Origin: CAYJAD01 sp964371225
GTDB taxonomy: Bacteria > Desulfobacterota > Desulfovibrionia > Desulfovibrionales > Desulfovibrionaceae
Reading direction: 5' to 3'
NCBI GenBank assembly: GCA_964371225.1
Contig: CAYJNA010000076.1
Location: 1 to 12,449, forward strand
DNA: 12,449 bases
Shown here piece after piece: positions 6,418 through 12,449 of this stretch. Every line of letters starts with the position of its first letter. The stretch's first letter is position 1. The translations under genes were made by a program, and so were the position numbers. Under the pieces are notes generated by a model. That model worked only from the letters and a program-made list of their open reading frames with translations. It searched no databases and was not told the origin of the DNA.

Positions 6418-7413
6418 TTAGATAAAGACGTCGCTGCTGCCGCGGTTAATGGTAACTTTGCCTTCTGCTTCAAGGCGACGCACTGTGCGTACCACACCTT
6501 GCTGTGCTGCTTCCACATCGGCAAGGCGTGTGGGGCCCATGTACTCCAACTCTTCGCGAATCATATTGGCAGCGCGCTCTGACATGTTTTTAAAGAACTT
6601 ATCTTTAAGGTCATCGGATGCACCGCGTAAAGCCATGGTAAGGTCTTCGTTGGAAATTTCCTTAAGAACTTCACGCATGCTCTTATCATCAAGAGAGCGG
6701 CAATCGTCAAATACGAACATAAGATTACGAATGTCTTCAGCAAGCTGTGCAGAATCTTCTTCAATTTCAGAAAGAACTTCTTCTTCCGTGGCGCGGTCCA
6801 CAGCGTTGAGGATTTCAGCCACTGCTTGGGTACCACCCACTTTCTTGCCTTCCTTACCGCCCATGGCAATAAGTTGACTTTGTAATACTTTATCCACTTC
6901 CATAAGCATATCTGCAGGCACAGCTTCTAAGCTGGCAAGACGTAAAAGTATTTCTGCGCGAACACCTGCGGGGAGGTTGGTAAGCAAATTGGCTGCTTGG
7001 TCTGGGTGTAAATGTCCAAGAATAAGTGCCAAGGTTTGCGGGTGTTCGTTGCGTAAAATTTGAGCCAATAGACGCGGGCTTACAGACTCAAGCTCACGGA
7101 AAGGTGCAGGGCCTGTATTAAGATTAAGGGTATCCATGATATATTTAGCGGTTTCTGAGTCCACATTTTTCATGAGCATGCGACGCAAAATCTCAGAGCC
7201 GCCAGAAATCATATCCACCCCTTCCACAAGGGCAGTGTGGAATTCGCGCATGACTTCTTCCACCATTTCCTTGGGAACAGGTTCAAGGTTTACAATGGCT
7301 TTGGAGATAGTGGCAATTTCTTGACGGTCCATACGCTTGAAGACATCGGAGGTGAACTTATCCCCCATAGACAACAGCAAAACGGCTATCTTCTCTTGAC
7401 CGGTTAATTCCAT
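6418..7413 (-). CDS. fliG: flagellar motor switch protein FliG
   Basis: FliG joins the MS ring (FliF) to the C ring and bears the charged ridge that meets the stator, so it converts ion flow into torque and takes part in direction switching. The 331 residues match the family length. The N-domain opens MELTGQEKIAVLLLSMGD and would bind the FliF tail. The middle domain carries the EHPQT motif (near 123) in RNEHPQTLALILGHLHPDQA. The C-domain has FVFDDCRSLDDKSMREVLKE, matching the charged torque helix region of other FliG proteins. The ATG at 7413 has a strong AAGGAGAGG ribosome site. The gene follows the small FliF-tail-like gene after 109 bases and is followed by fliH after two bases. Confidence 0.97.
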   Translation of the reverse strand: MELTGQEKIAVLLLSMGDKFTSDVFKRMDRQEIATISKAIVNLEPVPKEMVEEVMREFHTALVEGVDMISGGSEILRRMLMKNVDSETAKYIMDTLNLNTGPAPFRELESVSPRLLAQILRNEHPQTLALILGHLHPDQAANLLTNLPAGVRAEILLRLASLEAVPADMLMEVDKVLQSQLIAMGGKEGKKVGGTQAVAEILNAVDRATEEEVLSEIEEDSAQLAEDIRNLMFVFDDCRSLDDKSMREVLKEISNEDLTMALRGASDDLKDKFFKNMSERAANMIREELEYMGPTRLADVEAAQQGVVRTVRRLEAEGKVTINRGSSDVFI

Positions 7414-7511
7414 TTACCTCTCCTTTACTACCCCAAATATCTAAACCATGCTTCGTCATTTTATTGGCAATATATCACCACGCGCCGAAAGCATACCTAA
7501 TGTTCATATTT

Positions 7512-7533
7512 TTGCAAGGCTTTTAGCCTTTGT
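7512..7533 (-). promoter_or_regulatory. small hairpin over the stop codon of the 67-codon gene
   Basis: On the minus strand AAGGCT and AGCCTT pair around an AAA loop; the UAA stop lies within it. No U-tract follows, so it is not a normal terminator. It could set relative expression of the genes on either side by affecting mRNA stability or ribosome release. A TTGACA (7536-7531) overlaps it, but no good -10 lies at the right distance. Confidence 0.35.
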
Positions 7534-7726
7534 CAAGCCAGTTCTTAATAATGTTAATGCTCTGTTCCCAGTGTTTCTCAGAAAGCTGCAAGAGACGTAG
7601 TTTCAACTCTTCCACTCTTCGAGTGGTTTCTCTTTGGTTTTTTTGCCAAGTGCGCACTTCTTCCATGGCACTGGTATCACCTTTTTTTGCTAGCTCAAGA
7701 GCTTTACGCACGGACTCGTTCGCCAT
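7523..7726 (-). CDS. 67-residue protein resembling the FliG-binding tail of FliF
   Basis: A small cytoplasmic protein, probably all helical, rich in Lys, Glu, Arg and Gln, with no signal peptide or membrane segment. Its C-terminal 20 residues, LSEKHWEQSINIIKNWLDKG (48-67), align without gaps to LSEQHMDQVIVIMRGWIKDG near the FliF C-terminus: nine identities, including LSE, His and the Trp before a hydrophobic residue, with many conservative changes elsewhere. In FliF this segment is known to co-fold with the N-domain of FliG. Residues 1-40 are a charged, likely coiled-coil helix. The ATG at 7726 lies 23 bases inside the 3' end of fliF, in another frame; a weak GAGAGG precedes it, so translation is probably coupled to fliF. 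fliG follows after 109 bases. I infer that it binds FliG. I do not recognise a named family. Composition and position make it very likely a real gene. Confidence 0.82.
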   Translation of the reverse strand: MANESVRKALELAKKGDTSAMEEVRTWQKNQRETTRRVEELKLRLLQLSEKHWEQSINIIKNWLDKG

Positions 7727-9359
7727 CTTTAATCCATCCTCTCATGATTACAATAACCTGATCCATATGCTGTTCTGATAGATTAAAGATATTAACGCGT
7801 AAGGATTCCACATCTTTAAAGAGCATAAGGTCATCATCGTCATCCAGACTTTCTAAAGCACCAGCTTCTTCAGCGCGAGCAGCTTCTTCTAAAGCTTCGT
7901 ATAAAGCCAATTGTTCTTCGGCTGAAGGCAAGCCTTCAAGCCCTTCCACAGCTTCACCGGCTTCTACTTTAGGACGAATGAGGGCAAGAACCACAGGACG
8001 CACCACCAACATGAGGAATAAGAAGGCTAAGAGTGCATTTAAAATGGGCTGGCCGAGGCGATCTGCATAGTTTACAATAACATCAGCTAAGTTAGGATCT
8101 GGTGGAGGCGCAGAGTCATTGAAGGGCACAGAGCTCACTTCAAGGGCGTCGCCACGTTTTTGGTCAAGGCCTACGGCATTGGCTACCAATTGTTCAATGC
8201 GGGTGATTTCTTCAGCTGTGCGCGGCGTAAAGGCCCAAGCGCCATCAACTTTCTGATACGTACCGTCCACAATAACAGCCACAGTAAGGCGTTTTACATC
8301 GCCCACATTGGCTATAATATTTTGTTCTTCTTTGTTAATTTCATAGTTTGTCGTACGTGTTTCGCGACTGCCGTCTTGCGTAGATACAGAGCCTGTAATA
8401 CCATCACCGCGGAAGTTTACATCGGGGGCGCCGCCTTCTAAGTTGGCTTGACCTTTTTGTTGTTCTTCACTGCGTTGTTCAGAGCGCACAGCGGTTTGTT
8501 CGGGGTCATAAATTTCACGGCGTATGGTTTTTTGGCTAAAGTCCATGTCTACGTTTACTTTAGAAATAACGCGACCAGGGCCAAAGACAGGGGAGAGCAT
8601 TTCATCAATACGACGCTCAAGATCACGCTGTACGCGTAATTTATGTTCCATTTGTGTAGAAGAAATGCCTGTGAGTGCGTCGGTTTCTGGGCGGAAAAGT
8701 ACAGCACCGCGGCTATCGGTAATGGAAAGATGCGCCTTGGTTAAACCTTCCACAGACATGAGCATCATGTTTACAATGGATTGAATTTCCTTGGCGTCGG
8801 GCTTTCTGGATTGATCTTTCAGCTTTAAAACCACCGAAGCGGAAGGCTGTTGTTGTTCTTCCACAAAAAGAGAACGCTGCGGCATAACTAAGTGTATGCG
8901 TGCTGTATCTACGCTGGGGAAAGCGCTCAGAGTGCGAGCTAATTCGCCTTGTAGTGCGCGCATATAGTTAATTTTTTGTACGAAGTCTGTTTGGCCTACC
9001 TTGGTTTCGTCAAAAATTTCAAAACCAATACCTTGACCTACAAGATTTCCTTCACCGGCAATTTTAATGCGCAGGTCATAAACTTGCTCGGCAGCCACCA
9101 AAATGGATGTGCCGTTGTTGGCCAGTTCATAAGGAATATTGTCTTTTTGTAAAGTGCTGACGACGCTGGCGGCGTCTTCAGGGCTTAAGTTGGTATAAAG
9201 TGTTTGGTAGTCAGTCTTATTCATCCACACGGTAAGGGCAATGAAGCCAGCTATGGTAGCTATGGCTACGCCACCAATAATCATGCGCTGTGTGAGACTG
9301 AAGTTTTCCCACATTTCTTTCAACTGTTCGCCGTATTGTTTGAAATCAGGTGTTTGCAT
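7704..9359 (-). CDS. fliF: flagellar MS-ring protein FliF
   Basis: FliF forms the MS ring in the inner membrane, the base on which the rod, export gate and C ring are built. In the 551 residues used here, a first membrane segment spans about 26-46 (MIIGGVAIATIAGFIALTVWM). It is followed by the periplasmic ring-building domains (TLYTNLSPEDAASVV, then GIGFEIFDETKVGQTDFVQ and VDTARIHLVMPQRSLF). A second membrane segment lies at about 439-460. The cytoplasmic tail contains an acidic DDDDD stretch and ends with the FliG-binding helix region (about 517-546). I chose the ATG at 9359 because GGAG stands five bases before it; the frame can be extended to a TTG at 9377, which has no better ribosome site. 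The sigma-54 promoter at 9403-9418 gives a 33-base leader. Its last 23 bases overlap the start of the 67-codon gene. Confidence 0.96.
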   Translation of the reverse strand: MQTPDFKQYGEQLKEMWENFSLTQRMIIGGVAIATIAGFIALTVWMNKTDYQTLYTNLSPEDAASVVSTLQKDNIPYELANNGTSILVAAEQVYDLRIKIAGEGNLVGQGIGFEIFDETKVGQTDFVQKINYMRALQGELARTLSAFPSVDTARIHLVMPQRSLFVEEQQQPSASVVLKLKDQSRKPDAKEIQSIVNMMLMSVEGLTKAHLSITDSRGAVLFRPETDALTGISSTQMEHKLRVQRDLERRIDEMLSPVFGPGRVISKVNVDMDFSQKTIRREIYDPEQTAVRSEQRSEEQQKGQANLEGGAPDVNFRGDGITGSVSTQDGSRETRTTNYEINKEEQNIIANVGDVKRLTVAVIVDGTYQKVDGAWAFTPRTAEEITRIEQLVANAVGLDQKRGDALEVSSVPFNDSAPPPDPNLADVIVNYADRLGQPILNALLAFLFLMLVVRPVVLALIRPKVEAGEAVEGLEGLPSAEEQLALYEALEEAARAEEAGALESLDDDDDLMLFKDVESLRVNIFNLSEQHMDQVIVIMRGWIKDGERVRA

Positions 9360-9402
9360 AAGGACTCCGTGTGTCAAAAAATTAGCAGTACATTTCTATA
9401 CT

Positions 9403-9418
9403 AGCATAGACTGTGCCA
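9403..9418 (-). promoter_or_regulatory. sigma-54 promoter of the fliF operon
   Basis: On the minus strand TGGCACAGTCTATGCT has a perfect -24 half (TGGCAC), GG and GC separated by 10 bases, and ATGCT in place of TTGCT at -12. The start would be near 9392, 33 bases before the fliF ATG, almost the same layout as at flgB. Confidence 0.8.
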
Positions 9419-9422
9419 ACAT

Positions 9423-9456
9423 GTATTTTTGAAGGTTTTTTTCCTTGAAAAAATAC
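9423..9456. repeat. AT-rich inverted repeat between two fliF promoters
   Basis: GTATTTTT...AAGG (9423-9435) pairs with CCTT...AAAAAATAC (9443-9456) around seven T residues, with one G/G mismatch and one bulge. It sits between the candidate sigma-70 -10 element and the sigma-54 site. It might be a hairpin in the longer transcript or a bending site. Confidence 0.4.
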
Positions 9457-9459
9457 GCT

Positions 9460-9489
9460 ATTATAGTCTAATTGTACTGAGCGTGTCTT
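9460..9489 (-). promoter_or_regulatory. candidate sigma-70-type promoter upstream of fliF
   Basis: A perfect TATAAT (9465-9460) is preceded after 18 bases by AAGACA (9489-9484), a four-of-six match to the -35 element. It would start transcription near 9453, giving a leader of about 95 bases before fliF, and would supply basal expression independent of the sigma-54 promoter. Confidence 0.4.
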
Positions 9490-9522
9490 GCTTAAAAAAT
9501 AATGGAAACACGTTTTTAAGCA
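9489..9522. promoter_or_regulatory. 10-base perfect dyad, possible sigma-54 activator site
   Basis: TGCTTAAAAA (9489-9498) and TTTTTAAGCA (9513-9522) are perfectly complementary, with a 14-base spacer. The centre is about 113 bases upstream of the start predicted from the sigma-54 site, a typical distance for an upstream activator sequence. A shorter dyad with related arms lies upstream of the secreted-protein gene. Confidence 0.4.
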
Positions 9523-9652
9523 TCAGTCATGATAGTCGACACTGAGAACTACTTAACTGTTAGTAAAAAAAGATTGCACACGTCACTTCATGAAAAACTG
9601 TGTAATGCAAAAGAAGTTTTATAAAAAAATGTAAATCTAGATGTTCTAGCAT

Positions 9653-9681
9653 AAAAAAAGGGGAAGTTTTTTACTTCCCCT
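9653..9681 (-). terminator. intrinsic terminator after fliE
   Basis: On the minus strand AGGGGAAGT and ACTTCCCCT form a perfect 9-bp stem with a 5-base loop, followed directly by six further T residues. It lies 33 bases past the fliE stop and should end the flgB-flgC-fliE transcript strongly. Confidence 0.9.
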
Positions 9682-9714
9682 AAAAATCGTTGTAAAAAGC
9701 CTAGCCAGAAGGCA

Positions 9715-10167
9715 TTAAAATTGAATACGGCTTAACTCTTTATAGGCTTCCATCACTTTACCGCGTACAGCTGAGGTAAGGCTCATGGCTACGCTGGCTT
9801 TTTGTAAGGTAATCATAAGTTCGTGAACATTTTGATTACGCCCAGAAGCAAAGTTATCAATGGCGGAAGCTTTAGCATGTTGCAAAGTCTGAAGCTTTTC
9901 TACGCTGTTGGAAACGGTATCTGTAAAAGAATTTGGGTTAGCAGTGGGGAGCGTTTGTGCCACACGCTGTTTAATGAAGTCAGAATGTGCGCCAAAGTTT
10001 TCGCCCTTATCTACGCTATCACGTAAGAGGGATTGATCAAGCACATTTGCAAAAGACATGTTAGAGGCAGTAGTGCCCACGGTGGCTTGCTTAAGATTGG
10101 CTTCTGTTTGTCCAAAATGTTCTAAAGCGCTGGTGTATGCTTGTATGCCTGTTGTATTTGTGCTCAT
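9715..10167 (-). CDS. fliE: flagellar hook-basal body protein FliE
   Basis: FliE is a small exported protein that joins the MS ring to the proximal rod and is the first rod-type substrate to be exported. The C-terminal half is diagnostic: NVHELMITLQKASVAMSLTS, then AVRGKVMEAYKELSRIQF at the very end. The protein is 150 residues; enteric FliE is about 104, so this form has some 40 extra residues at the N-terminus, Ser/Thr/Asn-rich and without a signal peptide. The ATG at 10167 has a strong AAGGAG site seven bases away, and no internal start is better supported. It follows flgC after 32 bases and is the last gene before the terminator at 9653-9681. Confidence 0.95.
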   Translation of the reverse strand: MSTNTTGIQAYTSALEHFGQTEANLKQATVGTTASNMSFANVLDQSLLRDSVDKGENFGAHSDFIKQRVAQTLPTANPNSFTDTVSNSVEKLQTLQHAKASAIDNFASGRNQNVHELMITLQKASVAMSLTSAVRGKVMEAYKELSRIQF

Positions 10168-10199
10168 AATATTCTCCTTACATCCTTCTTAGTGAGTGG

Positions 10200-10637
10200 C
10201 TATTTACCGATTTCTAAAGCTTTATTATACATTTGTTTTACAGCATCCATGGTGGATACATTGGCTTCATAGTTACGCTGTGCTGTCATAAGATTGGCCA
10301 TTTCTTCTACCACGTTGATGTCTGGGTAAAAAACATAACCTTCAGCATTGGCGTCAGGGTGGCCGGGTTGATACACTTGTTTTAAAGGGCGGCTATCAAT
10401 AGATACTGCCATTACACGCACGCCTTTGAGTTCACGGTCAAGGGCTGAGCGCATATGTACCGAAAAGGGGTCATCCACATCCGTTGCCGCTCTTACCACC
10501 GTGCGCCTTTGATAAGGGCCGCCCATAGGGGTGCGGGTGGTTTTGGCATTGGCAAGGTTCATGGAGATGACATTCATCTGGGTGCGGTCTGCACTAAGGG
10601 CAGAAGCACTAATGTCAAGAGCTGTCATGAAGTCCAT
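10200..10637 (-). CDS. flgC: flagellar basal-body rod protein FlgC
   Basis: FlgC is a proximal rod component exported by the flagellar type III system. The 145 residues match the family. The N-terminus has the rod/hook motif with MDFMTALDISASALSADRTQ and NLANAKTTRTPMGGPYQRR. The C-terminus carries the matching rod helix, VVEEMANLMTAQRNYEANVS. As is normal for rod proteins, there is no cleavable signal peptide. The start codon shares one base with the flgB stop (TAATG), so translation is coupled; GGAAGG lies just upstream. Confidence 0.96.
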   Translation of the reverse strand: MDFMTALDISASALSADRTQMNVISMNLANAKTTRTPMGGPYQRRTVVRAATDVDDPFSVHMRSALDRELKGVRVMAVSIDSRPLKQVYQPGHPDANAEGYVFYPDINVVEEMANLMTAQRNYEANVSTMDAVKQMYNKALEIGK

Positions 10638-11050
10638 TATTGCTTACCTTCCGTGATTATAGTTTTTATGCCTTCAAAATTCTTTTGAATAATTTGTGTT
10701 AAGGCTTGGTATTGTAACTGGTTTTTAGCCAATTTTGTCATTTCTTTATCAAGGTTTACGCGGTCTTCCCCGTGAATCTCACGTGGGGTGAATTGCTTAA
10801 ACCATTCAGGCTGAAAATTTCTGGCATTGAAAGATGAGGGCAAGTGATTACCCGATGTTTGAGCCATGGTTCCTTTCATATCAAGCCCCAAAGCTTTTTG
10901 TAACTCGTCTTCAAATTCAAGCTCACGTGGCTTGTACTTGGGCGTATTGACGTTGGCTAGATTACTGTTAATGACATTTTGGCGCTGTAAGCGCATGTCC
11001 AGCACTTTGCCGACCAATTGTATTTGAGATGAAAAAAGTTCTGTGCTCAT
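10637..11050 (-). CDS. flgB: flagellar basal-body rod protein FlgB
   Basis: FlgB is the other conserved proximal rod protein at the base of the flagellum. The 137 residues match the family length. The diagnostic region is RLQRQNVINSNLANVNTPKY near 23-42, followed by KPRELEFEDELQKAL. The C-terminal half includes REIHGEDRVNLDKEMTKLAKNQLQYQALTQ, which corresponds to the end helix of rod proteins. The ATG at 11050 has an AGGAG site six bases upstream. It is the first gene of the flgB-flgC-fliE unit, expressed from the sigma-54 promoter at 11095-11110. Confidence 0.96.
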   Translation of the reverse strand: MSTELFSSQIQLVGKVLDMRLQRQNVINSNLANVNTPKYKPRELEFEDELQKALGLDMKGTMAQTSGNHLPSSFNARNFQPEWFKQFTPREIHGEDRVNLDKEMTKLAKNQLQYQALTQIIQKNFEGIKTIITEGKQ

Positions 11051-11094
11051 GGGACTCTCCTGCTTTTGCAGTTTTCAAAGTATACTTACTGCTT

Positions 11095-11110
11095 AGCAAA
11101 GGTTGTGCCA
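11095..11110 (-). promoter_or_regulatory. sigma-54 promoter of the flgB operon
   Basis: On the minus strand TGGCACAACCTTTGCT matches the RpoN consensus TGGCAC-N5-TTGCW perfectly, with GG and GC ten bases apart. The start is predicted near 11084, giving a 34-base leader ahead of flgB. A sigma-54 promoter needs an AAA+ activator protein, which is not encoded here. Confidence 0.92.
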
Positions 11111-11195
11111 TGTCTATAACTAGCTGTTATGATAAAATATTTTTACTCTTTGGAGGGGGCTACTGTGGATGTTTAGTGGTTTTGTCAGTCTTTTG

Positions 11196-11223
11196 ACTGG
11201 GGTGAAAGCGGGTTCACCCCAGT
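11196..11223 (-). terminator. hairpin after the epimerase gene
   Basis: ACTGGGGTGAA (11196-11206) and TTCACCCCAGT (11213-11223) form a perfect 11-bp stem with a 6-base loop, 28 bases past the stop codon at 11251. No U-tract follows on either strand. The stem probably ends or protects the epimerase mRNA; its centre is also about 125 bases upstream of the flgB start, so it may instead be a protein-binding dyad. Confidence 0.55.
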
Positions 11224-11250
11224 GCTAGGGAGGGTAGGTTTGGTAGTCAA

Positions 11251-12294
11251 TTAAGACTTTTTAGGAAGGCACAAGCACGCTTCCAAGGCTTGTGCAAGAT
11301 CGGCATAGATAAAAGTAAATTCTTCATCATGTAATCTTTGGGGAAAACATTTTTGCCCTTTTAGAATGAGTTCATCGGCCATGGAGCCTAAAAGTAATCG
11401 TATCGCAGGGGCGGGCATGGGTAAAAAAGTGGGTTTTTGTAAAACAGAGCCCAATATGTGTACAAAATTTTTCATGTTGGATTCTTGCGGGCTACAGAGG
11501 GTGTATACCCCTTGGGCTTTGCGCTCTAGCGCATGTAAAAGAGCATTGACGGCGTCATTTACATGTATCCAGCTAAAGGGTTGCTTTCCTGTGCCCAATA
11601 CACCTCCAAGACCCAATTGAAAGGGAGGAAGTAGGGGGCGCAGAAAGCCGGCTACTTCTGCACTGTGACAGGAAATATTTTGTGAAATGGCAGTGCGTCC
11701 TATTATGGGGGCAAAACGAAGTATGCAAAGGTGAGTTTCTAGTAAGGATATGGGTGTTGTGGCTTTTTCCCACTGTGTACACACTTGAGAGAGAAATCCC
11801 CATGTGGGAATGTGCGCTAATTCTTCTTCTAGCGTGAAGCCAATGTCTTGCCATGTATCATGTAAGGTGTGTTCTGTACACAAAGGGGCCGTGTTTGCAT
11901 CGTCCCACAGGCCATAATATCCTATGGCTGAGGCTTGTATAATATGTTGTGGCAGCGGCATTTGCTCTTCTTTCATACGGCTGAGAGCAGAGGCTAAGGC
12001 TTGCGTTGCCGTGATTCGACTGTACAAAATTTCTTTTTTGCGTTGTTGCGTCCATCTCTTTTGGCCTATATTGGCACCAATAAGATTTATAACGCCGTGG
12101 CATTCTGTAAGATGCGGGAGAAGAGCATGAGGTGTGCGCGCATCCCAATATATTTTTCTGCCAAAAATTGTGCTGTCAGAGGCGGAAGCTTTGGTGTTTC
12201 GGGATGAAATGGTTACGGTGTGCCCTTTGTTCTGTAAAGCAAGGGCTAGGTGTTGCCCTAAAAATCCGCTGCCACCAAGGATGAGAATATGCAT
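11251..12294 (-). CDS. TIGR01777-type (YfcH-like) NAD-dependent epimerase, extended SDR
   Basis: A cytoplasmic protein of the extended short-chain dehydrogenase superfamily, in the YfcH/SDR39U1 group, whose physiological substrate is not established. Residues 1-13 are the nucleotide-binding motif MHILILGGSGFLG. Other signatures are NLIGANIGQKRWT near 70-82, the QASAIGYYG segment at 120-128 (Tyr of the active-site region), the LGLGGVLGTGKQPFSWIHVNDAV block near 226-248, and the C-terminal PMPAPAIRLLLGSMADELILKGQ with PQRLHDEEFTF. The length of 347 is somewhat above the usual 300, with extra residues around 128-165. The ATG at 12294 has an AGGAG site five bases upstream. It precedes the flagellar block but is separated from it by a hairpin and the flgB promoter; no flagellar role is implied. 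Confidence 0.93.
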   Translation of the reverse strand: MHILILGGSGFLGQHLALALQNKGHTVTISSRNTKASASDSTIFGRKIYWDARTPHALLPHLTECHGVINLIGANIGQKRWTQQRKKEILYSRITATQALASALSRMKEEQMPLPQHIIQASAIGYYGLWDDANTAPLCTEHTLHDTWQDIGFTLEEELAHIPTWGFLSQVCTQWEKATTPISLLETHLCILRFAPIIGRTAISQNISCHSAEVAGFLRPLLPPFQLGLGGVLGTGKQPFSWIHVNDAVNALLHALERKAQGVYTLCSPQESNMKNFVHILGSVLQKPTFLPMPAPAIRLLLGSMADELILKGQKCFPQRLHDEEFTFIYADLAQALEACLCLPKKS

Positions 12295-12449
12295 ATGAAC
12301 TCCTATACATTGTGATAAATTTATGGAGGATTACATTGGCATAACATCTTTGATGAAAAAATAAAACATGTAAAAAAAGTGTGTTAGCTTATTTTTTGTG
12401 AAAAGGCAGAGGACTTAGATGCATTTTGTGATAAAAAAGGACATATAGA
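12295..12449. other. AT-rich upstream region of the epimerase gene
   Basis: This 155-base AT-rich stretch to the window edge contains only the ribosome site of the epimerase gene. I see no promoter with convincing hexamers and spacing, and no open frame of note on either strand. The promoter may be here in degenerate form or beyond the edge. Confidence 0.5.

Larger units (their letters stand above)
9360..9714. other. regulatory gap between fliE and fliF
   Basis: This 355-base gap holds no gene I can support. In transcription order it contains the fliE terminator (9653-9681), a 10-base dyad (9489-9522), a candidate sigma-70 promoter (9460-9489), an AT-rich inverted repeat (9423-9456) and a sigma-54 promoter (9403-9418). 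It therefore separates two flagellar transcription units. Confidence 0.75.

Noticed and set aside
6449..6877. 142-codon plus-strand open frame opposite fliG
   Set aside because: Ser/Arg-rich shadow of the conserved FliG coding sequence.
7508..7536. TTGACA with AAAAAT 17 bases away as a promoter for fliG
   Set aside because: The -35 element is perfect but the -10 is poor and the -35 overlaps codons and a hairpin of the small gene; could be chance.
11186..11199. CAGTC-TTTT-GACTG stem as an antiterminator competing with the 11196-11223 hairpin
   Set aside because: The stem is only 5 bp against a perfect 11-bp stem, and there is no ligand-binding or leader-peptide feature to support switching.
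1..12449. CRISPR array, tRNA/rRNA gene, insertion sequence, phage or defence system
   Set aside because: I saw no regularly spaced repeats, cloverleaf-like or rRNA sequence, transposase-like frame or terminal repeats; gene content is core chromosomal.

Overview
The window reads as a bacterial chromosomal segment, probably from a Desulfovibrionaceae-like member of the Desulfobacterota. The reasons are the block order flgB-flgC-fliE-fliF-fliG-fliH-fliI, sigma-54 (-24/-12) promoters in front of the flagellar blocks, moderate GC in genes with AT-rich gaps, and ordinary strong Shine-Dalgarno sites. The genus cannot be fixed from the sequence alone. Every gene I accept lies on the minus strand, so transcription runs from high to low coordinates.

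Layout in transcription order: (1) 12294-11251, a TIGR01777-type (YfcH-like) NAD-dependent epimerase, followed by a GC-rich hairpin. (2) flgB-flgC-fliE (11050-9715), behind a textbook sigma-54 promoter and closed by a strong intrinsic terminator. (3) A 355-base regulatory gap with a second sigma-54 promoter, a candidate sigma-70 promoter and inverted repeats. (4) fliF, a 67-codon small gene, fliG, fliH and fliI (9359-3288), tightly packed. (5) lysA (3061-1790) with its own TTGACA-type promoter and a downstream hairpin. (6) A small secreted protein (1497-1114), preceded by a sigma-54-like element. (7) About 700 bases without a convincing gene but holding promoters, a pair of palindromes and a repeat-bearing leader. 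(8) The 5' part of carB, running off the left edge.

The flagellar genes encode the proximal rod (FlgB, FlgC), the rod/MS-ring adaptor (FliE), the MS ring (FliF), the rotor switch protein (FliG) and the export ATPase with its regulator (FliI, FliH). Together these are the first structures laid down in flagellar assembly. lysA and carB are housekeeping biosynthetic genes.

The most notable feature is the 67-residue protein between fliF and fliG. Its C-terminus resembles the FliG-binding tail at the end of FliF (9 of 20 aligned residues identical, including the Trp), and its start codon lies inside the fliF coding sequence. It looks like a free-standing copy of the FliF tail that could bind FliG. 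Also unusual are a FliH about twice normal length with a 280-residue acidic, proline-rich C-terminal extension, an apparent insert in FliI, and a possible sigma-54 link between the flagellar genes and an unrecognised secreted protein.
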